A DNA stretch of 64,000 nucleotides from JBBROS01 sp965213855. GTDB taxonomy: Bacteria; Pseudomonadota; Alphaproteobacteria; Acetobacterales; Acetobacteraceae. The translations under genes and the position numbers were made by a program. Below, piece after piece: positions 41,201-47,935 of this stretch. The notes under the pieces are model-generated. The model was not told where the DNA came from and ran no database searches. It saw only the letters and a list, made by a program, of their open reading frames with translations. The DNA lies in contig CBDCAA010000007.1 in assembly GCA_965213855.1 (NCBI GenBank), forward strand, positions 124,001-188,000, given 5' to 3'. Positions within the stretch are counted from its first letter, which is position 1; every line of letters begins with the position of its first letter.

Positions 41201-42157
41201 ATGCGGAACCTCACTGAATTGAACGAGCGTGAAATCCTGGCCTTGGCGATCAGCAGCGAGGAGGAGGATGGGCGGATCTACCTCGACTTCGCCGAGAGCC
41301 TGCGGGAGGAGTTTCCCGACAGCGCGCGGGTGTTCGACGACATGGCGGCCGAGGAGAGCGAGCACCGCCGCACCCTGATCGATCTGTTCGTGACCAAGTT
41401 CGGCGACCACATCCCGCTGGTGCGCCGGGTGGACGTGAAGGGCGCCGTCGTGCGCAAGCCGGCCTGGATGATCCGCCCGCTCGGGATCGATGCGGTGCGG
41501 CGGCACGCGCGGCAGATGGAGGTGGATGCCAGCCGCTTCTACCTGGAGTCGGCCAGCCGTTCGAACGACGCTGCCATCCGCAAGCTGCTCGGCGACCTGG
41601 CGGAGGCGGAGGCGGAGCACCAGCAGACGGCCGGCGCCATCACCGAGAAGCGCTTGCCGGGGGAGAAGCGCCACGCCGAAGATGAGGACGCACGCAAGCG
41701 CTTCATCCTGCAGATCGTCCAGCCAGGCCTGGTCGGGCTGATGGACGGGTCGGTGTCCACTCTGGCGCCAGTGTTCGCCGCCGCCTTCGCGACCCAGAAC
41801 AGCCATGACGCGTTCCTGGTGGGCATCGCCGCCTCGGTCGGCGCCGGCATCTCGATGGGGTTCGCCGAGGCGCTGGCCGATGACGGCAAGCTCTCGGGGC
41901 GGGGAACGCCGCTGCTGCGCGGCGTCGTCTGCGGGTTGATGACGGTCGCGGGCGGCATCGGCCACACGCTGCCTTATCTGATCAAGGCGTTCTGGACCGC
42001 GACGGCGGTGGCCGCCTGCGTCACCGTGCTGGAGCTGCTGACGATCGCCTGGATCCAGTGGAAATACATGGACACGCCGCCCGTGTCGGCGGCCGCCAAG
42101 GTCATGCTCGGCGGCGCACTGGTGCTCGCCGCCGGCATCCTGATCGGCAACGGCTGA
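41201..42157 (+). CDS. mbfA: membrane-bound ferritin-like iron exporter MbfA
   Basis: 318 residues. An N-terminal rubrerythrin-type ferritin domain (about 1-160) has iron-ligand Glu/His patterns (EEEDGRIYLDFAESL, AAEESEHRRTLI, EVDASRFYLESA, EAEAEHQQTAG). A C-terminal VIT1-like transporter domain (about 170-318) has LVGLMDGSVSTLAPVFAAAFA and GAGISMGFAEALADDG. MbfA of Bradyrhizobium and Agrobacterium exports iron and protects from peroxide; it is repressed by Irr under low iron. No Irr box was found in the 94-base upstream gap. ATG at 41201. Confidence 0.92.
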   Translation: MRNLTELNEREILALAISSEEEDGRIYLDFAESLREEFPDSARVFDDMAAEESEHRRTLIDLFVTKFGDHIPLVRRVDVKGAVVRKPAWMIRPLGIDAVRRHARQMEVDASRFYLESASRSNDAAIRKLLGDLAEAEAEHQQTAGAITEKRLPGEKRHAEDEDARKRFILQIVQPGLVGLMDGSVSTLAPVFAAAFATQNSHDAFLVGIAASVGAGISMGFAEALADDGKLSGRGTPLLRGVVCGLMTVAGGIGHTLPYLIKAFWTATAVAACVTVLELLTIAWIQWKYMDTPPVSAAAKVMLGGALVLAAGILIGNG

Positions 42158-42216
42158 TCGATCGCAGCCTTGACCCGACCTCTTCACCCGCCCTCCGGGA
42201 TGGGGAGCCGCTGGAG

Positions 42217-43011
42217 CTACTCCGCGATCCCGACCGGCTGGAAGCCGTATCGCGCCAGGATCGCCTGCCCCTGTTCGGACATCACGAACAACGCGAACCG
42301 GGACGCGAGCGGCTTGTCCGTCAGCACGACCATGCCGTATGCCGGACCGACCGTCAGCTCCGGCGGCAGCGGGACCGAAGCCAGGCCCGGAACCTCGCGC
42401 ATCACCGCGGCGGCGCCAGTGCAATAACCGAGCATCAGGTCGGCCGCGTGGGACAGGAACACGCCCTCGACCTGGCCCTTGCCGGGGACGAGCGGCTTGC
42501 TGTCGGCGCCGCCCACCAACTTTAGAGCCTTGGCCTCCAGCGTGGCCTTGGCACCGGGGTGCAGCGCCTCGGCGCGGGCGAACACGGCCCAGGCATAGTC
42601 GCCCCCGGGATCGGCGCCGGGGGTGGAGGTGCCGAGCTTGACCGCCGGGTCGAGCATGCGGTCCAGGACCGTGTCCGGCGTGAGCGCGAGGGTGGCTGGC
42701 GCCAAGGCGCAGAGGCTGTTGCGCGTGAACAGGATCACCGGCCGCTCGCGTGCGGCGCCGAGCCGGCGGGCTTGCGCCATGTCGGCCGACGCCAGCACGT
42801 CGGCGAGCGCCCCGGCCTCGATCCGCTCCCGCAGCACGCCGGACGGCCCGAACACCGGCGGCGCGATCATCTGGTGCGGCAGGCCGGACTCGGCCAGCAT
42901 CGCCGTCATCGCACCCGTCAGGCTGCCGGCGGCGAACACATGCAGTCCGTCCTCGGCGCGGGCGGGCGCGGCCAGCAGCAGGGCGAACAGGACGGCGGCG
43001 GCTCTGGACAT
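42217..43011 (-). CDS. ModA-like periplasmic substrate-binding protein (copy 1)
   Basis: 264 residues. The signal peptide is MSRAAAVLFALLLAAPARA. Then LHVFAAGSLTGAMTAMLAESG, VFGPSGVLRERIEAGALADVLASADM and TSTPGADPGGDYAWAVF fit the SBP_bac_11 (molybdate/tungstate) group, but the family is broad. No ModB or ModC is nearby. ATG at 43011 shares one base with the stop of copy 2. It converges on mbfA with a 59-base gap that holds a short CCCTCC/GGGGAG-type repeat. Confidence 0.82.
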   Translation of the reverse strand: MSRAAAVLFALLLAAPARAEDGLHVFAAGSLTGAMTAMLAESGLPHQMIAPPVFGPSGVLRERIEAGALADVLASADMAQARRLGAARERPVILFTRNSLCALAPATLALTPDTVLDRMLDPAVKLGTSTPGADPGGDYAWAVFARAEALHPGAKATLEAKALKLVGGADSKPLVPGKGQVEGVFLSHAADLMLGYCTGAAAVMREVPGLASVPLPPELTVGPAYGMVVLTDKPLASRFALFVMSEQGQAILARYGFQPVGIAE

Positions 43012-43814
43012 CAGCGTTCCTCGACAAGCGGAAGCAGCCCGCCCCGGGCCAGGATGGCTTGGCCCGGCGCCGATAGCATGAACAGGGCAAGCTGGGCCGC
43101 CTCGGGCCGGTCGGACAGGATGGCCAGGCCATAGATGGGCCCGGCCTCGAGCGCATCCGGGACAGGGATGGAGGCCAGGCCCGGCATCTCGCGTGCGGCC
43201 GCGGCGGTGCCGCTGCAATAATACAGCAGGCCATCGGCGCGGTCGGCCAGGAAGATGGAGGCGGCCGGGCTCTCGCCCTGCTGCGGCGTCATGGAGCCCG
43301 GGCCGCCGAGCAGCATCTGGGCCTTTGCCGCCATAACGGCCGCGGCGCCCGGCCGGTCGCGCTCGGCGCGCTGAAACACGGCGCGGGCGTAGTCGCCGCC
43401 CGGATCGGCACCGGGGGTGGACGTCGCGAGCCGGAACGCCGGGGCGAGCAGCCGGTCCAGCAGCGTCTCCGGCGTGAGCGCCAGCCGCTCGGGCGCCAGG
43501 ACGCACATGCGGTTGCGCGCGAAGGGCACGACGGAGCCGCCCAGCCGGGCAACGACCGCCCGGGGCCCGGCGAGGTCGGCCGACGCGAAGAGGTCCGCCG
43601 TCTCGCCGCCGAGCAGCCGGTCGCGCAGCACGCCAGCAGGGCCGAAGGTTGGCGGGGTGACGGCGCCAGGCGGCAGGCCGGAGGCGGCGATCAGCGCCGG
43701 CAGGACCGCACCGAGGCTGCCCGCGGCAAACATGCGGACGGGCTCGGCGGCCATGGCGATGGACGGCGCCAGCCCCAGCAGCGTAACCAGGAGGACGCGA
43801 CGGACGTAGGGCAG
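43011..43814 (-). CDS. ModA-like periplasmic substrate-binding protein (copy 2, probable CTG start)
   Basis: About 267 residues if translation begins at CTG (43814). This adds PYVRRVLLVTLLGLAPSIAMA, a good signal peptide, and puts AAGGAG eight bases upstream. The first standard start in this frame is ATG 43754, which would leave a 247-residue protein without an export signal. The body aligns with copy 1 throughout: RMFAAGSLGAVLPALIAASGL, FGPAGVLRDRLLGG, TSTPGADPGGDYARAVF, MPGLASIPVPDAL. The two are a tandem duplication that has diverged. CTG use is inferred, not proven. Confidence 0.78.
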   Translation of the reverse strand: MPYVRRVLLVTLLGLAPSIAMAAEPVRMFAAGSLGAVLPALIAASGLPPGAVTPPTFGPAGVLRDRLLGGETADLFASADLAGPRAVVARLGGSVVPFARNRMCVLAPERLALTPETLLDRLLAPAFRLATSTPGADPGGDYARAVFQRAERDRPGAAAVMAAKAQMLLGGPGSMTPQQGESPAASIFLADRADGLLYYCSGTAAAAREMPGLASIPVPDALEAGPIYGLAILSDRPEAAQLALFMLSAPGQAILARGGLLPLVEER

Positions 43815-43903
43815 CGGACCGGCTCCTTGTTCGGCGGCAAAGGCAGCCGCTGTATTTGGGCCGACATAGGGCCGTGCGACGGCAGAAGTCCAGGAGGGGT
43901 TGG

Positions 43904-44623
43904 ATGAACATACGGATGATGACGGTGGGTGCGGCGGTGGTCGGCACGATGGGCGTCGCGCTGGCCTTGAGTGCCGGGCCGCTGCGGGCGGATGCGGCGA
44001 CGGCGGCGCTGCCGGCGCCGGGCACCGACGTCACCATGGCGTCGCAGCCGGATGGACTGCAGACGGCGGTGTTCGCCGGCGGCTGCTTCTGGGGCGTGCA
44101 GGCGGTGTTCCAGCACGTCGATGGCGTGGTCCAGGCCGTCTCCGGCTATAGCGGCGGCAGCGTCGCCAACCCCGACTACCGCCAGGTCAGTGCGGGGCGC
44201 ACCGGCCATGCCGAAGCCGTGCGCGTCACGTTCGACCCGGCACGCATCAGCTACGCGAGCCTGCTGCGCATCTTCTTCTCGGTGGCGCTCGACCCGACGC
44301 AGGTAGACCGGCAGGGCCCGGACTATGGCACGCAGTACCGGTCCGAGCTGTTCGTGGACGGGCCGGAGCAGGAACGGGTGGCGCGCGCCTATGTCGCGCA
44401 GCTCGAGGCGGCGCACGTCTATGACAAGCCGATCGCCACCCGGATCGACCCGGTGCAGCCGTTCTACGTGGCTGAGGGCTACCATCAGGACTACCTGATC
44501 CATCATCCGGACAACGGCTACATCGCCGCCAACGACATGCCGAAGGTGGAGGCGCTGCAGCGGTTGTTCCCGCAGAACTGGCGGGACGTACCGGCCACGG
44601 TCGGCCCGCTCGCCGCGCGCTGA
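43904..44623 (+). CDS. msrA: exported peptide methionine sulfoxide reductase MsrA
   Basis: Reduces methionine S-sulfoxide in proteins. 239 residues. A signal or anchor segment (about 6-27, MTVGAAVVGTMGVALAL) places it outside the cytoplasm. The catalytic motif GGCFWG carries Cys61. SGYSGGSVANPDYRQVSAGRTGHAEAV, FDPTQVDRQGPDYGTQYRS (with one substitution) and AEGYHQDYL are typical. The C-terminal resolving Cys residues found in some MsrA are not seen. The ATG at 43904 has AGGAGGGG upstream. MsrB is not in the window. Confidence 0.94.
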   Translation: MNIRMMTVGAAVVGTMGVALALSAGPLRADAATAALPAPGTDVTMASQPDGLQTAVFAGGCFWGVQAVFQHVDGVVQAVSGYSGGSVANPDYRQVSAGRTGHAEAVRVTFDPARISYASLLRIFFSVALDPTQVDRQGPDYGTQYRSELFVDGPEQERVARAYVAQLEAAHVYDKPIATRIDPVQPFYVAEGYHQDYLIHHPDNGYIAANDMPKVEALQRLFPQNWRDVPATVGPLAAR

Positions 44624-44635
44624 CCAGCGCCCGTC

Positions 44636-45229
44636 TTGGACCTGGCCGGGACGGCGCTGCTGGTGTGCGACCTGCAGAACGACTTCGTCCATCCAGACGG
44701 CGCCTACGGCCGGGCCGGGCTGGGCACGCGTGAGATCGCGGCGCTGCCGGACCGGCTGGCGCCGCTGGCCGGCCGGGTGCGGGCAGGCGGCGGCTGGGTG
44801 GTAGCGACGCAGTTCACGCTGGTGCCGGGCCGGGGCGGGGCGCCGCTGATCTCGCCGCACTTGGCCGCGCTGCGCCCGTTCCTCGGCCGCGGCGATTTTT
44901 GTCTCGGCGCCTGGGGCCACCAGCTGGTCGACGGTCTGCAGCCGGCCGACCTGTCCGTCGAAAAGGTTGCCTACTCGGCATTCTACATGAGCCGGCTGGA
45001 GTGGGTGCTGCGGCGTTGCGGCATCACCCGGCTGCTCGCCTGCGGCATCGTGACCGATGGCGGCGTCGCCTCCACGGTGCGGGAGGCGAATGTGCGCGAG
45101 TTCGACGTGACGGTGCTGGCCGACGGGTGCGCCGCGTTCACCGTGCCGGTGCACGAGACGGCGATCGCGGCGCTGCGCCCGGTGTCCCGCGTGGCCACGG
45201 TCGCCGAGATGATGGCCGAGCTGGCCTGA
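44636..45229 (+). CDS. isochorismatase-fold hydrolase lacking the catalytic Cys
   Basis: 197 residues. Asp12 (LVCDLQNDF) and Lys110 (VEKVAYSAF) of the Asp-Lys-Cys triad are present, but the Cys position in the T-D-x-C-V motif reads TDGGV, so Cys is replaced by Gly143. Amide hydrolases of this fold need that Cys; true isochorismatases such as EntB have Gly there and hydrolyse a vinyl ether. The protein may thus be an isochorismatase-like enzyme or an inactive relative. Start is TTG at 44636, 12 bases after msrA; no ATG fits the N-terminus. Confidence 0.83.
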   Translation: MDLAGTALLVCDLQNDFVHPDGAYGRAGLGTREIAALPDRLAPLAGRVRAGGGWVVATQFTLVPGRGGAPLISPHLAALRPFLGRGDFCLGAWGHQLVDGLQPADLSVEKVAYSAFYMSRLEWVLRRCGITRLLACGIVTDGGVASTVREANVREFDVTVLADGCAAFTVPVHETAIAALRPVSRVATVAEMMAELA

Positions 45230-45282
45230 CGGGCTTCTCCCCGGCCATGGGTTGGTGCACGATCTCCTCGTGGGGGGCGGCG

Positions 45283-45351
45283 ATGCTGGACTCGACGGGG
45301 AAGGTCGCGATCGTCACGGGGGCCGGGTCGGTCGGCCCGGGAGCGTTGTGA
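45283..45351 (+). pseudogene. N-terminal stub of a short-chain dehydrogenase/reductase
   Basis: 22 codons reading MLDSTGKVAIVTGAGSVGPG then AL and TGA. This is the first beta strand and NAD(P)-binding turn of SDR enzymes, which normally continue as WGNGKA for another 230 residues. The rest is missing and the stub stops in a GTGA overlap with the prpE start. It is best read as the remnant of a deletion that joined an SDR start to prpE. Whether it is still translated as a leader peptide is unknown. Confidence 0.75.
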
Positions 45352-47264
45352 CCCGCAGCTATCGGGAGACGTATGCCGCCTGGCAGGCCGATCCCGGCGC
45401 CTTCTGGCTAGAGGCGGCGCGGGCCATCGATTGGAGCACGCCGCCGACGCAGGCGTTCGAGCCGGGCAGCGGGTTCTATGGGCGCTGGTTCCCAGGCGCC
45501 GTCGGGAATATGTGCCACAACGCCCTCGACCGGCATGTCCTGGCCGGGCGGGGGGCGCAGGCGGCGCTGATCTACGACAGCCCCGTGACCGGCCGCGGCC
45601 TGACGCTCAGCTATGCGGCGCTGCTGGCCGAGGTGCAGGCGTGCGCCGCGATGCTGCAGGACCATGGCGTCGGCCATGGCGACCGCGTGCTGATCTACCT
45701 GCCGATGATCCCGGCCGCCGTCATCGCCATGCTGGCCTGCGCCCGGCTCGGCGCCATCCACTCCGTGGTGTTCGGCGGCTTTGCGGCGCCCGAGCTCGCG
45801 ACGCGCATCGACGACGCGACCCCGGTGACGATCCTGACCGCCTCCTGCGGGATCGAGCCCAGCAGGACCGTCGCCTATAAGCCCTTGCTCGACGAGGCCA
45901 TTCGTCTGGCTACCCATAAGCCCGGCGTCTGCTTCGTGCTGCAACGCCCGCAACTCCTGGCCGACTTGATCCCCGGCCGCGACCATGACTGGGCAGGGCA
46001 CCGGGCCACGGCGATGCAGGCGATCCGCGATGGCCGCATCGTCCGCTGCGCCCCCGTCCCAGCGACCGATCCACTCTACATCCTCTATACGTCGGGCACG
46101 ACCGGCCGCCCCAAGGGCGTGGTCCGCGACACGGGCGGGTATATGGTCGCACTCGCCTGGACCATGCACGCCATCTACGGCATGGCGCCCGGCGAGGTGT
46201 TCTGGACGGCGTCGGACGTGGGCTGGGTGGTCGGTCACTCTTACATCGTCTATGGCCCGCTGCTCGCGGGTTGCACCACCGTCTTGTATGAGGGCAAGCC
46301 TGTGGGCACGCCGGATGCGGGGGCATTCTGGCGCGTGGTGCAGCAGCATCGCATCCGCGTGCTGTTCACCGCGCCGACCGCCCTCCGCGCCATCCGCAAG
46401 CAGGATCCTGACGCACGGCTGTTGGCGAATCACGAACCGCTCGGCCTGCGCGCGCTGTTTCTCGCCGGGGAGCGTGCAGACCCAGAGACGTTGCACTGGG
46501 CCGAGCGGATCCTCGGCGTGCCCGTCATCGACCATTGGTGGCAGACCGAGACGGGCTGGCCGATCGCCGCCAACCCGCTGGGGCTTGGCGCCCTGCCGAT
46601 CAAGCCGGGCTCCCCGACAGCGGCAATGCCGGGCTATCAGCTTGGCGTCCTCGACACCGAGGGACAGCCCGTGGCGGCGGGGACGATGGGCACGCTGGCG
46701 ATCAAGCTGCCGCTGCCACCGGGCTGCCTGCCGACGCTGTGGAACGCCGACCAGCGCTTCCACGACAGCTACTTGCGGGAGTTCCCGGGCTGGTATTCCT
46801 CGTCGGACGCCGGCTTCATCGACGCCGACGGCTACCCCTTCGTCATGGGCCGCACCGACGACGTGATCAACGTGGCCGGGCACCGGTTGAGCACGGGCGC
46901 CATGGAGGAAGTGGTTGCGCTGCATCCAGCCGTGGCCGAATGTGCGGTGATCGGGGTGCACGACGCACTGAAGGGTGAGGCGCCGTGTGCGTTCGTGATC
47001 TTGAAGGACGGTGTGGCGACCGATGCGGCGACGCTGCAGCGGGAGATCGTGCAGCTTGTGCGTGACCACATCGGGCCGGTCGCGGCGCTCAACCGGGTCG
47101 TCGTTGTCGACCGGTTGCCCAAAACCCGATCCGGCAAGATCCTGCGGGCGACGATCCGGCGGATTGCGGCGGACGAAGCCGTCCCGATCCCCCCCACCAT
47201 CGAAGATCCCACCGCCCTCGACGAACTACGCCGAGCGTTGCTCGACGTGAGAGAAATAACGTAG
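45348..47264 (+). CDS. prpE: propionyl-CoA synthetase (acyl-CoA synthetase)
   Basis: Activates propionate (and probably acetate) to the CoA thioester through an acyl-AMP. 638 residues. YRETYAAWQADPGAFWLEAA and YGRWFPGAVGNMCHNALDRHV fit PrpE; the AMP motifs are YTSGTTGRPKGVVRD, WWQTETGWPI and GRTDDVINVAGHRL, with the catalytic lysine in KTRSGKILR. The start is a GTG at 45348, overlapping the stop of the SDR stub. A longer frame from 45252 reads through the stub and lacks family content. No methylcitrate pathway genes are nearby. Confidence 0.93.
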   Translation: MTRSYRETYAAWQADPGAFWLEAARAIDWSTPPTQAFEPGSGFYGRWFPGAVGNMCHNALDRHVLAGRGAQAALIYDSPVTGRGLTLSYAALLAEVQACAAMLQDHGVGHGDRVLIYLPMIPAAVIAMLACARLGAIHSVVFGGFAAPELATRIDDATPVTILTASCGIEPSRTVAYKPLLDEAIRLATHKPGVCFVLQRPQLLADLIPGRDHDWAGHRATAMQAIRDGRIVRCAPVPATDPLYILYTSGTTGRPKGVVRDTGGYMVALAWTMHAIYGMAPGEVFWTASDVGWVVGHSYIVYGPLLAGCTTVLYEGKPVGTPDAGAFWRVVQQHRIRVLFTAPTALRAIRKQDPDARLLANHEPLGLRALFLAGERADPETLHWAERILGVPVIDHWWQTETGWPIAANPLGLGALPIKPGSPTAAMPGYQLGVLDTEGQPVAAGTMGTLAIKLPLPPGCLPTLWNADQRFHDSYLREFPGWYSSSDAGFIDADGYPFVMGRTDDVINVAGHRLSTGAMEEVVALHPAVAECAVIGVHDALKGEAPCAFVILKDGVATDAATLQREIVQLVRDHIGPVAALNRVVVVDRLPKTRSGKILRATIRRIAADEAVPIPPTIEDPTALDELRRALLDVREIT

Positions 47265-47392
47265 TCCGACGAGAGGTGGACATGGGCCTGAATGACTTTG
47301 CAGCAGTCAAATGGTGGTGCATCCGGTAATCCACATCTCTCATACCTCTCTGTTTCTGGCCGGAGAGCCACGGCCTGTGCTAGACTTTCGGC

Positions 47393-47564
47393 GTGGCTGA
47401 ACCTGCACGTCCCGCACTGGCCAACGACGACACGGCCGCCCTCATCGAGGCGGTCCATGAGGGCGTGGCCGCGGCCGATGCCGGCCATACCCTACGAGGC
47501 GGTGCGCCGCTGGCTGCTGTCCTGTGGCACCCAAGCGGAGCTGCCTCCTCCGCGTTGCCTGTAA
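47393..47564 (+). pseudogene. antitoxin remnant of a type II toxin-antitoxin pair (frameshifted)
   Basis: A GTG at 47393 opens PARPALANDDTAALIEAVHEG and GVAAADAGHT. The expected continuation, IPYEAVRRWLLSCGTQAELPPPRC, lies in the next frame and ends at a TAA (47564). The join near 47488-47495 thus needs a one- or two-base indel. Intact relatives read like ADAGxxVPYExVRRWLLSWG as one chain. Called a pseudogene because neither frame alone gives a complete protein. Confidence 0.65.
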
Positions 47565-47740
47565 CCCTCGCTGCGCCGGCCCTTGCGGACCTGCTGCGGA
47601 TACGCGCCCACATCGGGCGGGACAACCCGGCCGCCGCGAACCGGGTCGCCGTATAGATCATCGCCGCGTGCGACCGGCTGGAGTAATTGCCCGAACGCGG
47701 ACGGCCTGGCGTGTTCCCTGGCACCCGCGATGTAAAATAG
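47555..47740 (+). pseudogene. RelE/ParE-family toxin remnant with two in-frame stops
   Basis: Reads LPVTLAAPALADLLRIRA, HIGRDNPAAANRVAV, stop (TAG 47654), IIAACDRLE, stop (TAA 47684), LPERGRPGVFPGTRDVK, stop. These are the ParE/RelE blocks in the right order, including the GRPGxxPGTR C-terminal block. The TAA is one C-to-T change from CAA, a frequent residue there. It overlaps the antitoxin end, as expected for such operons. The toxin cannot be made whole. Confidence 0.75.
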
Positions 47741-47935
47741 TGCAGGTCTGATTTGTGGGACCGCGTTAACTCAAGCGATCTTGACAGCATCGTCCCGCAC
47801 CTGAACGTGTGCCGGTCCCCGGCACAAAGCCTCTCGATCCTGCAGTGACAGGCGCACAGCGCCCGCGCGCTCCAAAGGGGTTGGCGGCCGCGGCCCGATC
47901 GGTAATGGTCCGGCCCGCATAGCCGAGGACGGTCC

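Larger units (their letters stand above)
47265..47935. other. low-coding spacer holding a decayed toxin-antitoxin pair
   Basis: 671 bases between prpE and the decarboxylase gene. Bases 47393-47740 hold the antitoxin and toxin remnants listed separately. The first 128 bases and the last 195 show no gene. Base composition is locally more AT-rich than the surrounding genes (for example around 47290-47390 and 47730-47760). A TAGACT hexamer at about 47380 could be an old -10 of the pair. Confidence 0.55.

Noticed and set aside
45252..45347. Upstream start for prpE in the same frame
   Set aside because: The extension runs through the SDR stub in another frame and has no match to the PrpE N-terminus; GTG 45348 fits both family start and overlap.
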